The notes beneath the pieces are model-generated. The model saw nothing but the letters and a program-made list of their open reading frames with translations. It ran no database searches and was not told the DNA's origin. Below, piece by piece: positions 48,539 through 61,362 of a DNA stretch of 64,000 nucleotides (its first letter is position 1; every line of letters begins with the position of its first letter). The stretch is from Suillus spraguei (Eukaryota > Basidiomycota > Agaricomycetes > Boletales > Suillaceae). A program made the translations under genes and the position numbers. The stretch spans positions 62,001 to 126,000 of the forward strand of contig JABCPU010000051.1 in the NCBI GenBank assembly GCA_016800925.1, in the 5' to 3' direction.

Positions 48539-50643
48539 CTAACCAATATTTGGCGTCCCTATACGTGGCGCCTCAGAGATAGTTTCCGTTGATCGGTAAC
48601 CAGGTAATCCCCGCGAGTAATATCTCCCGCCGGAGATAAGAGTTGCAGAGATTCCTGTCGACCTTTCAAGCAGTGGCATCAATCTGTGGGAGCTAGAACT
48701 CCTCCTATCCATACTCGGGCGCGGTCGATCCATCGCACTAGACACTAACCTATCTACGGCTGATAGTGGCCGATCGACAACAGGTACAGGTATGTCTGCA
48801 GGAGGTGCTTTATACGCCATAGCCACAGCACCCTTGCCCAGAACAGGTTCGATCTTCTCCACAGGTGATTCCCGGTATCGGTCCGCGACAGGCTCATCAC
48901 GAGTTCGCTTCTCCGGCCCTGACGAAAAGAGGGGGGGATTTGCAAGGAGCGTGAACGATCGAGACCGTTCGGTCGCAAACCGGGGTTTGAGTCGGCGTCT
49001 ATCCAAATCGATGGAATGGTGGTTTGAGGAAGACCTGCTGTATGAGGAGGTTCAGGAAGAGAGACTGTTGGTTCTGGAGCGCCTGCAAAGTAAGGGTTAG
49101 AGAGCGATGGAAACATAATAAGGACGCGCACGGCTAGGTAGCTGTTTTCTTAGTGGGCGGGAATACTCTGTACCACCGGTGTCCATATCAAGGAACGAGC
49201 ATCCTTGTAAGGCATCTGGAAGTGCAGGCATAGGTGGCGGCTCATCGTGTGGCATATGAGATCCTGCCGGGGTGCGCAACCCCTTGGGCAAACGGAGACT
49301 GGCATTGGATGCGGTGCGTGAACGTGTCTTTGCTGCAGATAGACGTGAAAGCCGGTTTAGGCCATCTTTGGATCGTTTACTGCGGGATGATTTTACGGAT
49401 TTAGAGGACTTGATGGACTTGGCGTCGGACGATACATGCTTCACTTGGGTGATGAGAGTGGCTTTGGATAGAACGGCTTTAGCAGTGACACCCATGACTT
49501 GTGCAATATCAGTGTTGAGGTAATGTCTCCCAGTGTTTGGTTGTCATCGATATCATCAACCTCCTCGTCGCTCTGCTCCATCTCATCAATCTCGGCAGCC
49601 ATGCCCTCTGCTTCTTTCCAGGCTTCATCAAGCTCATCCTCGAGCGTCTGAATACGTATTAGCGCCCGTTTCATTTCATCTCCCTGACGCTCGAATGCTT
49701 TGTTTAGCTTGCGGAGTGCAATTCCGAGAGCTGACGCCCAATGTCGGTGCTGAACCACCGAGATTTGCGCCTGTTGGTCCGACATGTGTAAAATGGATGC
49801 GAAGATGGAGTCGCACGAAGCGATAGAAGTTGCAACTTGAGATATCAAGCCTCCCAATACATTCTCTTTATCGCCTTCTCCTGAGTTGGCAAACACACTC
49901 GCATAGGAGTTGAGTGCCTGCAACTGCATAGTTCGTCTGTTCATTTCGAATCTCCATTTGACCTGTGCCGCTAGGCGCTCTTCTTCGAGACGCTCTGCTT
50001 CTTTTACTATATCCATGTCGAGCGCCTTGAGAGATAAGAGGCGTATGAAAGACTCTTTTGCGCTCAACCTGATAGCACGTGAAACTATCTCTTGTAGTTC
50101 GGGTGAGGTGAATGTCCATTGGGCGGCCTCATAGGGAAGGCCCTTCCATGGAATCTGTGTGGATTCAAATGACACTGTAGGCGGGGGTGCAAGGGGAGGA
50201 GGAGTAAGGAATGTGGCTACCGGTGGCCTTTGAGTTGAAGGTGTCGGTGCAGACGATAACGAGGGAGATGGAGGGTACGAGGTAGAATTCTGTGAAACTT
50301 GAACAGCGATGTCTGATGTCGTGCGAGTGTGTAAAAAGGCGCCCAATCGTGGCATGCACTGTGGGAGCGAGGCATCAAGGGAAAACGACTGGTTCTCGTC
50401 CAGCAGCCCTGGAGGAGAGCCTGGACGGAGGAAGGGAGAAGTGAGAACAGGAGATGTCAGCCCGGAGGTAACGACAGGGGAACCTCCGTCGGTGCTAGAG
50501 CTCCCGAGGGGACTGTTCATATCGACCGAATTTTTCGTGCGTGAGCGCAAGCGTGGCCCGTTCGGCAGCGGAGGCCGAGAGGGACGGTCACGCACAAATG
50601 AAGGACGATGGGGAGATTCAAAATCCGATGGAACCAGATTCAT
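48539..50643 (-). CDS. Uncharacterised coiled-coil protein, low-complexity ends
   Basis: Starts MNLVPSDFESPHRPSF (an upstream in-frame ATG at 50655 also exists). The first ~150 residues are Pro/Ser-rich. A conserved-looking central part (IPWKGLPYEAAQWTFTSPEL, SAKESFIRLLSLKALDMDI) leads into a long helical stretch with LEDELDEAWKEAEGMAAEI, a probable coiled coil. After an intron near 49515 comes a basic Ser/Lys/Arg region (SSKSVKSSRSKRSKDG), then another intron near 49040-49120, and a C-terminal part with repeated VDRPLSAVDRLVSSAMDRP. Total ~700 residues. I do not recognise the family; it resembles basidiomycete hypothetical proteins. A scaffold role is only a guess. Confidence 0.6.
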
Positions 50644-50655
50644 ATCATAGAACAC

Positions 50656-51822
50656 GATAATATTTGGGCCGGATTATATGTTGCAGAAGTTAGCAGATGC
50701 TTATAATTGTAGGGTTGAGGTGGTCGAACACAGGCTTGGGCACATGGCGTGGTATGACCAAACCCCAATTATAGGCTAACCGTTGGCCCTTGATGTTGCC
50801 GTATGTCGATTGGGACCCGAAGTAAAATTAAAATGTAAGCGGACGCATGAATCTAATCTAATCAGCAGTGTCATGACCAACATCTGAACAGGAAAACTTT
50901 GCACTTTCCTGTGAAATCAGATTTCCGTCGTTCCCGTACAGCATTATTTGCCTGAACCTGTAAGTGCGTCAGTAATATATTTACGTGGCTTACCGTGTCG
51001 CGAGCTCGTTCAGCTGTAGTAACTAATTATGAAAGCCAAAAAGGCAATTTATGATAAAAATTTTTTGATATGTTTTTTTGCGTAAATGCAAGGCCGCGAA
51101 TTTCGCATACCTTATTTAATAGTTTAACTCGTCCAACACAATTTTGTAGGCGAATGACGCAACATTATGTTGCCCATTAAGTTACTCTAGGGTCATAAAC
51201 TGATTTCGGAGATCATCAATAAACCTAGTGCTACGGCATATTCAGATTGTCGTATTTTTTCAAGAACTAGAAACCCATTTCCCCATCACCGTCGTGAAGG
51301 TATTCATACTTCCCTCTTTTGTCTCTCACGGATGTACTTAAAAGAGCGAGGCACACGGAACATGGCTCGAGAAAAGAGAGAAAACATCGTGGGTTTCTTT
51401 GTGATTATGATTCCAGAAGCTGATTCTATTCGTTCAGCCTCAAACATACTATCCATCGCAGGCCATCGGTGATAATTATCACCACCGCTAATAATTGCGC
51501 AGTAACATCGCTTGCCCATCCTATAAGTACTACTAGTATGAGCCTCACGTGTTACACTACTCGTACGTTTATCACGTCTATTTCTCCTACTAGACCCTTC
51601 AGTAGGGCAAAACCAAGTTTACACGTTGCAACTGGCAGATTCGAACTTCATCAAACATAAATTTGTGCGTTTTAATTGAATCGAACTGAAAACACGCCTC
51701 CAGCTGCTTACTCTTACATACATTCCTGCCTTAGTTTCACCTACACCTCAATCACCGCATTTTCCACTCATAAATACAACGAACGACACCCATTTAACCC
51801 GCCGGACACCGTCTTGTCTATC
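50656..51822. other. Intergenic region between divergent genes
   Basis: 1.17 kb between the coiled-coil gene (minus) and the F-box gene (plus), AT-rich near 51040-51120. No RNA gene or repeat was seen; both promoters lie here. Confidence 0.45.
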
Positions 51823-53457
51823 ATGGATGAAATTAGTACTTGCTTATGGGATCGCTCACCATCACTTCCTATCCCTCTCGATATACTCTTCGATGTAGTT
51901 CAGTATCTTCCCATTCAAAGCATCCTGGCGCTGCGACAGGTTTGCACCTCTGTTTCGTTTCATGGAATTTTTTCAATCTGATTTTTTATTTTCCAGACTA
52001 GTAAAAGCTTTTATGCTATCACACGTCTGCGCAGTCTCTGGGCTCTCCTTCTGCGCACTCTTGTCCAGGAGCAAAACATCCCTATACCCCACTTCAATGG
52101 GAAATCCCTTGATTTTTTGTCAGCCTTAGAGCTCGAGCAGCTTACATGTTATGCGCTTGCTCTTCGCAGCAACTGGACTAACCCTGATCCGGATGCGAAG
52201 AGGGAAGTTGATTTTTACAAACCCATTGAGCCAGATTCGCGCATTATTTTTATGGAGTTTCTCCCTGGCAGAGGAAATCGTTGGCTGATTTCTGTCACGA
52301 TGACTGCGCAACCCAGGAAATATGTCATCCAGTGCTGGGACGTTGCTATGCTGCAACCCGTATGCATAGCAGAACTGACACACATGGAGGGGCCATATGG
52401 CGGTGTTATTATCAATGATGATCCCTCTTCTCCGGCCATAATAGTGATGCAGTCTGCACTGTAAGAAATAGTAACACCTGATTTAATGTTTTTGTTGATT
52501 GTCTATCATAGAACGGAGATACTCACCATCGACTTCGAAGAGGAAGATCCCGAGTCGGCATTCATTCCGCTCAGTACCATTGACGGAATTAGAGAGATTC
52601 ACCTACTCAGCGGGAACACACTTATTACCCGGTGTCCAGCAGACGGCGGAGAAGTTAGTATATGGGACATCAACGATCAGCCTTGTGAAAAAATCCAGTT
52701 GGTAAACCCCTCACTACTACAGGTTGGCTTGATTTCCATGTAATTCCGCACGTTGCTGAGTTCTATTGTTTGGCAGAACGATCGCTGCCAAGCAATGCAT
52801 CTTCGCGACGATTACATGGTAATCGTCCGCCAACAGACTGTCGAGTTCTACTCGACCATTCCCCGACCCAACATCGTCTCAACACTGGGAGCACCAATCT
52901 CGTACCCACTCGCGCAGCACAGCTTCCCATGGCGCACAGAGACCGTCAACATGTCAGAGCAAGTCAGCTGGCACGCTGCGCGCTCACACCGTCCCTCGCC
53001 AATCAACCTCGTCATTCGATTTGGAAGCATCTATCCCTGGCCGGTGAACATGTTGCATCATTTCGTGCTTACACCAAATCCCGCGTACGTCTCAGGGCGG
53101 GAGACTTCTCTACACAACCTTCCATACTCGGCGCAGCCCACTTCGGTGCAGACGATAGGCTCTCCAGTGCGTTTGTTCGCTCCGTCGTCTGTTGCGCTCG
53201 GACGATATGGTACCGCTCTCTGGCTTGACAACCATACCGAAGACTGGGCGGGGCCTGGCGACTGTGGACAGCGACTTGCAGGACAGGTGCTGACGGCTAC
53301 GGGAGAATCCTCGACTAGCCAATGTGACTCACATGCTTCCATGGTGTTTCGCGTACAAGACAACGACTTGTGGAACAAGATAGCGATTGATGAGGAGTCT
53401 GGGAGAATTGCGGTTGGTTATGTGAACGGCTCGATAACGCTCTTCGAATATTCTTAA
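51823..53457 (+). CDS. F-box protein with beta-propeller-like region
   Basis: Exons 51823-51939, 51997-52460, 52512-52701, 52777-53457, all joins in frame, ~484 residues. The F-box lies at residues ~15-50 (LPIPLDILFDVVQYLPIQSILALRQ, then SFYAITRLRSLWALLLRTL). The rest has short beta-rich blocks resembling degenerate WD repeats (YVIQCWDVAMLQPV, GEVSIWDINDQPCE, RIAVGYVNGSITLFEY). This layout is a frequent agaricomycete F-box type, where the F-box binds Skp1 and the propeller takes the substrate. Substrate unknown. Confidence 0.82.
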
Positions 53458-53683
53458 CTTAGTTTCTTCGTTTGCTTTTGTTTTCTTTTGACATGAACTT
53501 CCTTCTCCACACTCGCATTTAGCATGTTTCACATTTCTTTTCTCATATGTCATTTTAATACCCATTGGTCATGCTATACAGAGGTAAATTCATTGCGGTG
53601 GCGTACAACTGCGTGTTTCATTCCTGCTAGGTTTCTATTCCGAAAATATTACAGTTATCCCAAGTCACAGCCGATATATCACC

Positions 53684-55185
53684 TTACGATGCAATGAGGA
53701 CCTAAAAAAACAATATGTACCATGTCATAATCCCATGCGCGGAAAAGTACGTACCGCTGACGGCGTCAATCCAAGTTCCCTCAGTGTTTTGCTAAACTGA
53801 TCGCGAGAGAAAATTTTCCTATTGGACAAATCATGGTCCTCAGGACTAAGTACACGTCGCAACAAGAGATACTGACCTAGGGAAATGTTGGGCGAATGTG
53901 ACTGTTTCCACGTCAACGGAAAGCGTTTGGGCAGCTAAAAATTCAGCGACTTCACGTAACGCTTGCAGGATGTGTCAGTTCACAACAGTCGTGTATGCAG
54001 GGAAGCGATGGGACATACTTGCATCACTTGGCAGGGTGGTCGTGTAAGGCGTTCCTCCAGTTGCCATGCGAATTTGGAGACGAGTGTCTTTGAAGTCTTT
54101 CCCACTTGTGCCGCTGGATGAGGACGCTGTCACCGCCGGGGTCGTTGACGCACCGGCTGGTGCGTCAATAATTGGCTGGCCATCACGTAAAGCTTTTTCC
54201 CTTGCAGCCCTCTCTGCACGAAGTTTCTTATCTGCCTCAATCTGGGCCTTTACCGCGGCCTTAGCTTTGGCATCCTCAAGCTTCTCTACAGCCCGCGGTT
54301 AGATCGGCTTAATATGCATGGAACACATGCGCATGGAAATTACCTCTACGCTTCTGCTCAGCTTCCTTTATGAGCTCCTTTGCCTTCATCTCATCTTTCA
54401 GTTTGCCGATGTCCTTGTTTGATTTAACTTCTGAAACACAGATGCCACTAATTGTACGACTAAACTCACCTTGCCAGTTTTGCGACGAATAGTCTCATTC
54501 GCACGTGCTTCTACGGCTTCTTGTTGAGCCTTTACGCTGCGCTTTGCAGCTATTTTTTCACGGAGCTCAGCTAGCTTCTGTTGCTTCTCTTCCTCCGTAA
54601 GTGGCTTTATCTGAGGGTCATCTGGGGTGAGAGATACGGCACACGCGTCACAGGGTACAAACCTCTTCCGTGGACTCCTCGAACTGATCATGACCACTCT
54701 TCTCGGCATGGTAATTAGCCAACGCCGTGTTCTTAAATACCTTGCCGCATTCTGAGCATTTGATACTCTAATAAGTGAGTGTATTGAAGACGGAGGGTTC
54801 AAAGCCGCGATTGGAATGAACGTACCTTGGCTTCTGCTTCAGCACTCGATGTGGCACCAGTCTTCGTCGCCATCAAGCGTCGTAGGTCATCTTCATCTTC
54901 GTCGTCAATATCGACATCTATAGGCTGCCCCGTACTGCCCGATGCACTCGTGGGAGTAGCAGCGCTCGGATCTGGGATAGGCTTCCCTTCGTTCTCCAGA
55001 ATGTGGTCCATAGCAGGCTGCAAACCACGATTATTGGTCGCTCTCAATGCCCCTACATGTAACGCGTCCGCGGTGGCGTCTCAATCAGCCATGGGAATGT
55101 GGACTGGAGAGACAAGAGGATACAAACAGTCGACACGGGCTGGGTCGAACCCCATGCTGAGTAGTGTTTCCTTATCGCCAGCCAT
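53684..55185 (-). CDS. UBA-C2H2-UBX domain protein (predicted Cdc48 cofactor)
   Basis: Starts MAGDKETLLSMGFDPARVD, a UBA domain that continues after an intron with WALRATNNRGLQPAMDHILE. An acidic linker follows (DVDIDDEDEDDLRRLM), then a C2H2 finger CSECGKVFKNTALANYHAEK with His after five residues, then a long charged helix (LTEEEKQQKLAELREKIAAK). The C-terminus is a UBX domain: LQIRMATGGTPYTTTLPSDA, LREVAEFLAAQTL, and HFPRKIF, whose Phe-Pro-Arg is the loop that inserts into the p97 N domain. The layout matches UBXN1/SAKS1-type proteins, which link ubiquitin to Cdc48. Final exon is short (VLIAS, stop at 53684-53686). Confidence 0.88.
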
Positions 55186-55707
55186 CAGTAATGTGAAGAT
55201 ATGTACGAAACTCTGAAGAATTCGGGTCGAAAGGAGGTCACAGCCCTTACGCCGCTTCTCCAGTTTCTCCTTCTTGACTATTTCCCATATTTGGACTCGC
55301 AACTTGAACTTGGATCTCCCGCGGGCCCGATGAGTGGATTCAAATGGCTAAGTTTCCGCTAGCTATATTCTCAGCTTAGACTATGATATGCACTGTGAGT
55401 ATATGGTAAACTAGTACGTGACGGACTCGAACTTTGGAGATCCATCACCGTGATGTTTCAATGTCAATATAAGTCACTGTCCCGAGTCAAACAACCAAAC
55501 GATATACTTGAATTACGTGTGACAGGTAAGGTATTTATATGTATACAAGACAGCAAGCAATAAACATCATGCATGATATGTAACCTCCAGTGCTACAAAA
55601 TTATGACCAAAAACATTGCAAGACAAGATCAGCGTTAATAAACGTTCGAATTTATGTTGAACAGAGGGAACGAAGAAAATTAATGAATGGAGTATGCACT
55701 CTGCGTC
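55186..55707. other. Intergenic spacer
   Basis: 522 bp between two minus-strand genes, holding the promoter of the UBX gene and the 3' UTR of the basic protein gene. Nothing else seen. Confidence 0.45.
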
Positions 55708-57326
55708 CTACTTTTTGGAGGACTTGAAGAGGCTCATCATGTTGAGCCTTGGCGGCTTCTTTGCAAGAGTCTTCTTGGAGGAAGACTCATGGAGCTGCCG
55801 TTGTTGGACTGAAAGGAGAAGTCAAGACGCGTGGCGAATTTGCCACGATTGTCTGCGGACATGATTGGAGCAACAGGGATAACAGGTACCACAGGCTCGA
55901 ACGAGGACTCAAGGAAGTCCTTGCGGGTGCGCTCAGCATCCACGGGAGAGTTCGACGGCCGCTTCAGCGCAGGGGTGGGAGGGGTGAGCGTCAGTGGTGC
56001 AGGGCGTCTACGCGCCTTGCCCCTGGGCTTAGTGACACCACCTGCACATGCCGACAGTGTGAACTTGGGACTCTTGGGAGATACGGAGCCCTTGGTGAAC
56101 GCTACGTTCAAAAGGTAGTCGGGTTTGTGGAGGTGCTTGGCAGGGCGCCGGGGGCGGGAGGGAAGTGCAAGGACAGACATCCCTGGCTTGCGAGTAGCGA
56201 GGGGAGCAAGAGCGCTTCCGAAGACAGCGAGATCATCCGTATCAAGATGGTCGGTAGGCTGGACGATGTAGCGTGGATCCAAGTCAGAATCTTGGGTTGA
56301 AACGCTGCCACGGCGCTCCCGGTCAACGTCAGGGTTTGCAGAGGACGATTTGTCACCACCAAAAGTGACCCACTGAAGGTCACCCATGCCATGAGGAGCA
56401 CCATCCTCGCCAGCGGCGAGGAGATGGGCGTACTCCCATTCCTCTTCATGATCCCACCAGATACCGCCTTCGCCATCACGGTAGACATCACCAACGCCGG
56501 TAGCGCCGGCTTTGGCCTGAGCCTCCATGACACGCTTGATGTTGGATTCCATGCTGCCACCATCAATAAACTGCATAAGTGCGAGCTCATTGGCAAGAGG
56601 TGCAGGGCGCATGTTAGCGTATTTCGCCTTCTTGCGCTTGACCACAGCAGCAGCTGACGCTGCCGCTTTGGCCTTCATCTTTGTGGGAGACGAGGGCACA
56701 GCGGACTTGCACCTGCCGCGGGACTTGAGTATAGACAAGGAGCGTAGACGTGTAAGCCCGCGAGGCTTGCGCGTCGGTGATACGGGCACAGGAGGTATTG
56801 GGATTTGGTGCCGGGCCTGAGCAGTGCGAGGCCTGACCGCGGTGGGAAGTGTTGCAGTGATAGGAGTCTCGGGGACCTGCAAAAAGGCAGATGTATACCC
56901 AACAGACGTGAGGTCGGCTTTAAAATTCTGTATCGAGGGTGTTGTGGCGTTGCGATGGGCAGTGGAAGGGCTGTCTAAAGCGTTTAAGGAGCCTGATGAG
57001 GCACGGGCGGACGTAATGGATGCTCTGCGACTGCAACCGATCGAGGGACGGCGACGCGGAGAACGCGGCGAAAGAGACGCAGGGGATCCTGGCCGGACGT
57101 GGGCTGCCCAAGCCGTAATTGTAGAAAAAGTGTTCGAGCGAGGGCGGGTGCGTAGGGGGGCTTGGGGAGCAACCACCCTAGCGTACGAAGGGGGGGAAGG
57201 CAGTGGCTGTGTAGGTCGCTTTTTAGGGGGCGGGGGATAAGCCAGGAAGGCATATCTCCGGGGCTGATCTGCTTTCATAGCGATATCCTGTGGCACAGCC
57301 TGGAACGGGATAGTACTAGTGGACAT
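55708..57326 (-). CDS. Uncharacterised Pro/Arg-rich protein, likely C-terminal frame slip
   Basis: A single long frame from MSTSTIPFQAVPQDIAMKAD (57326) to a TGA near 55737 gives 529 residues: proline-rich N-terminus, basic Ser/Arg patches, a conserved-looking core (PLANELALMQFIDGGSMES, GVGDVYRDGEGGIWWDHEEE, YAHLLAAGE) and acidic DLDPRYIVQPTDHLDTDDL. The core resembles agaricomycete hypothetical proteins; no function is known. The last ~13 residues look wrong: adding one C in the CC near 55790 would continue SSSKKTLAKKPPRLNMMS to a stop at 55708. The annotated end assumes that correction; as read, it stops near 55737. Confidence 0.65.
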
Positions 57327-58456
57327 GGAGTGGTAATGAATGTGAAGTTTTTAATAAAGTGGAAGTATCTGTCTATTCTGCGTAAGACGTGCATTAGTTT
57401 GTCATTATCGAGAACGAAGACGAAATATGGGACTTACAAGTGACGTAGAAGGACAGTTAAGGGACGTTGAAGTCTCTTGGAATAAGCAAGCAAAAAAATG
57501 AGAGATACAGTGATGACAAGGTAGATAGTCTATGCCGGATAGAATATGAAGTTGGTAGTGTTGCAGAGAATTAATAGAAAGATGAAAATGTTGTGCAAGA
57601 GTGTTGAATGATGACTCTACTAGTAGTAATATAGCAGACGTGAGGCTAGCTCAACGATACTATGGGGTTGGTAACTGCACGGGCGTCTGCTTTTGAGGTA
57701 TCGCCTGGACAAAAGGGGCTGTATGCCACGAAGTCTGTAGCCACCATTTGGACAATAGTTTCGTTGTGGCCTATAAACCTGTGGTTGCAAATAGTCGTGT
57801 GTTGTACAAATTTAAACTCGGACCCACAACAAGGATTTGCATTGTTTTCCAGGACCCCATAAACTCTGTTCAGCCATCGGCTATTTCCACCGCTCCGAGT
57901 CATTGTCTGTCCTCAGTGCATTTGCTCTATGGTCGTGTATTCAAGTCAGTATCACGCCCCAACCCACTCTGGCACAGCAGAACATCGACCCTAAGGCTCC
58001 TTGAAATTTCATATTGGCTAACGCAGGTTATCGTGGTCTCTGTTAACACTTGCCTAACCAGGCACGGTCAACGCCAAACCTTGTCGTAGGGAAATCAGTC
58101 TCTCGACTAGCTGAATGGTTAAAGGGGGACAATTAGAAGGGTGAAAAATCCATGTCGCTCTACTATGTTGTTTTATTATTCTCACTCGTTGACACAAACG
58201 TGAGATCTGGCCTTCTGTCATAACTACCAGTTTTTCCACACTTGCTGGCCAGTGGCCTCCGATGATTCGCTCAACATACCCAGTGACAGAAAATGATTTT
58301 TGGAAGCAACCACATCACTTACAACTCCATAGAATGAACGGTAAAACAAAAGAGGTGATGTACATACATGTGCACGTTATATTTCCATGAGAAATCCGTC
58401 TCAGTGATATTTGCCCCTATCAGCGCTTCCCTCCGACTAATCACCATCGCTCCCCT
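57327..58456. other. Intergenic region, nothing recognised
   Basis: 1.13 kb. An open minus frame at 57646-57903 (residues include CPGDTSKADARAV) has no identifiable family. No repeat or RNA gene seen. Confidence 0.4.
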
Positions 58457-59731
58457 CTATGACCCACGACCACGACCTCTGAAACCTCTCCCGACATGGA
58501 TTATACCTGCTCTCCCGCGAGGAGGCACACCCCTCGATACATGCCCTGAACCAGGCTGTACATCAACCTCTGCGGAGGGGCGAGGCCCACTGTGACCAGT
58601 CTGTACATTATGCAGTCCAGCACGGGAATGAACCGCGGTTGCTATCCTTGCTCTCCCTCTACCACCTCTTGGACCGAACGTGTGAGGGTTAAATTTGCTG
58701 ACCTGAGGGTTGTGCATCTCTGGATGAACAAATCCTCCATTCTTTCCACCTCTTCCAAACCGTATGGATGGTGGAACCAAAGATAGAGAGTTTATCGAGT
58801 TTGCCAATTTGTCTACGTCATGGTCAGTTGCAGTTTGCACTGTGCAATTTCCTCGGCGTGGTGGTGAGATAGCGGTTCCCGTGGGTATTTCCTCGAGCTC
58901 TTGATGGTGACGTATTTTTGGTGTTGCTTCTCCGTTTTGTTCGTCACCACTGCTTGAATCTTCGTCTTCGTCCGTCTTCATCGCTATCTTCTTCTTCTTC
59001 ATCCTCATCTATGACCATTTCACCATCTTCTGAGTTCTTCTCGTTTTCATTATCCCTGGGCTTCCAGGTTCCTCTGATCATGCTGGCGCCATCTCCCCAG
59101 CGTTTAAGTAGACCACCCACACCTTTGTTTGTTACAGCGAAAAAGTACTCTTTTGGGTATGAGTGTGCTTGAATAAGATGTAATCGACGTGCTTTAGGTG
59201 TCTGGAATAATCGTGGACATGATACAAGATGACAAGCAAACTATGAAACGGTTGAGGAGGTGAGAGGATGCAGGACACTACAGTGAAGTAAAGCGCACAA
59301 TTTTATCCCCTCTATCTTTCCGGACAGCAGCAAGTGGATCATGACATTCTGTTTGATGCTATCAATCATCGGCAATCGATGTCAGCACATTCGCAGACGA
59401 CCCCATTTGTGCATAATCCACTCACGAGCTCCAGCAACCTCGCATCGGGAAACACGAATCCACATCCTTTCTGCTCACAAACTTGCGCATGGTATTTTCC
59501 ATAATGTGCCTCCAGATCTCTCGAGTTTGCGATTGGTGTCGGGCGGTTATGCGGCGGATTACACGTCGGAGGTAATGTGCAGAGCAAACGGCGATCCCCC
59601 GTTGCCTCTTGCCCGGTGCGACTAGACTTAAACATAGGTTCAGGTTCTTGTGAAAGTGATGTTGATGAAGATTGAGATGGAAGCGATGATCGCAAACCCG
59701 AAAGCGTGCGTTGGCGTTTGTTGGAGGACAT
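58457..59731 (-). CDS. ZNF511-type C2H2 zinc-finger protein with RG-rich tail
   Basis: Exon 1 (59731-59426) starts MSSNKRQRTLSGLRSSLP and holds RDLEAHYGKYHAQVCEQKGCGFVFPDARLLEL, written here only in part: the finger HYGKYHAQVCEQKGCGFVFP. Next exons give HQTECHDPLAAVRKDRGDKI and CHLVSCPRLFQTPKARRLHL, a second C2H2 finger, then SYPKEYFFAVTNKGVGGLLK and RWGDGASMIRGTWKPRD, the signature of the ZNF511 family. An acidic stretch leads to VPPSIRFGRGGKNGG and a long Arg-Gly tail (RGGRGRARI, RGFRGRGRGS). The acidic stretch changes frame near 58970; either a 40-nt intron or one extra G explains it. Function of the family is not established; the RG tail suggests RNA binding. Confidence 0.72.
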
Positions 59732-59881
59732 TTGTATCTTTTACGTCTTCACCTCGTTGCAAGCACCAGGAGAATGTCGCCCGATCGGGAAGGAGGGCCG
59801 CGGAGATCGAAAATGATTTGTCACGCGTGACGTGTGTGTTCGGTCACATTTCTTTCCCCTCCACATTCAGAGCGTCTTGCA
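59732..59881. promoter_or_regulatory. Compact bidirectional promoter
   Basis: Only 150 bp separate the start codons of the ZNF511-type gene (minus, 59731) and the KH gene (plus, 59882). The space must serve both and includes two short 5' UTRs. Confidence 0.6.
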
Positions 59882-61362
59882 ATGTCGTCAAAACGCAAAT
59901 GGGACCAGGCTGCCCCTGAATTAACACCTCCTGAATCGGACCATCCTGTGAAGGCCCCAAAAACCGATGAGGGGAAGACTGCTTCTGAAGCTGCTGCAGC
60001 AGCAGCTGCCATCGCTGCCAAAATTGCCGCACAATTTAGTGCTGGTGGTGGCATCGCCGGGAGCATACAGATCGGACAGAAGGACCCACATGATGGAGAT
60101 TTTACCCATGACATTGATATTAATGACGTCCGAAACCGGTATATGTTGACGAAAAGTTCGACACAGACCGAGGTACGTGTTTTGAACAGTGGTTGTACGA
60201 CCAGCCATCTTCTAATCTCCAAAATAGATTCACGAGGATACAGGCGCGTCAGTCAGTACCAAGGGTGTATGGTACCCGGATAGATCAAAGGCAACGGAGA
60301 AGGACCCACCATTATACCTTCACCTCTCGGCTTCAAGCAAGGAAATGTTGCAAAAGGCAATTGACAAGGTCAACGACCTAATAGCAATTGATCTCGGTCC
60401 ACTAGTAGAGGACAAGAAGGATCGATTACGCGAAAAGGTCGTGTGATTATTCCAACATTTTGTCGCTGGCTTACTCTTCTCCCAGCGTAAATGGCCGGAA
60501 GAGAAAATGCCCGTGGCCCTCGAGACTATTCGCAATTTTAACGTTCGTGCCAAAGTTGTTGGGCCCCAGGTATGTCTAAATTTCCTTCAGTGCAAACATT
60601 TAAGAACTAGCGCTTGTGCCAGGGAATGTTTGTGAAATATATCCAACAAGAAACAAGTACACGTGTGCAGATAAAAGGTCAAGGTTCAGGCTTCGTAGAA
60701 CAAGAAACCGGCCGGGAGTCGGATGAACCTATGCACATACATATTACGTGAGGTTCCATGCATTCGACTACTCGTATCACTGACACTTCAGTAGTGGACC
60801 GGATGAAAACCAGGTGGCCCGCGCCAAAGTGCTCACGGAAGACTTGCTCGAAGTTGTACGCTCTGAGCATGCTAAAGCACAATCAGCAATGATGCAACAA
60901 CAAATGGAGTTGCACCAAGCACAAATGCAATTTTCACAGTACCCCATGGTACGTCCAATGTTACATCTTGATGTTTAGCAACCGACATCGGTTCCTAGGG
61001 TGGGTACGGTGTTGCACCACCTGCACCTGAAAACGCACCTCCGCCGCCACCACCTGGAGAGCAGCCTCCCCCGCCTCCAGATGGTAGTGCACCTCAACCA
61101 CCATATCCAGGTGCACCAACCGGCACCCCAGGGCCAGAGACTCAAGATGCGTATGCAGCATACTGGTAATATTTCTTCGAACACTGTCCCGCATTTGTCC
61201 TAACACGACGGTAGGGCACAATACGGCTACGATGTCAACTCAGCGCAGTTCAAGGAGTGGGCTGCGAGTCAGCAAGCGCAATATTACCAAGCATACGCTG
61301 GGCAAACAGCCGCGCCCGCACCAAGCGATGGCGCTCCTCCTCCTCCTCCACCGCCGGCATAA
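59882..61362 (+). CDS. KHDC4/Blom7-type KH-domain splicing protein
   Basis: Exons start 59882-60172 and 60228, with later exons to TAA at 60-62 of the 61300 block (61360-61362). The N-terminus is MSSKRKWDQAAPELTPPESD and an Ala-rich helix (AAAAAAAIAAKIAAQF). The conserved region follows: DIDINDVRNRYMLTKSSTQ, IHEDTGASVSTKGVWYPDRS, PPLYLHLSASSKEMLQKAID. The KH domain is FNVRAKVVGPQGMFVKYIQQ and TRVQIKGQGSGF, with THHxTGPDENQ-like text (HITGPDENQVARAK). The C-terminal third is Gln-, Pro- and Tyr-rich (PPPPPPGEQPPPPPDG, SQQAQYYQAYAGQ). Human KHDC4 binds spliceosome components and snRNA; the same role is an inference here. All joins keep frame. Confidence 0.92.
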
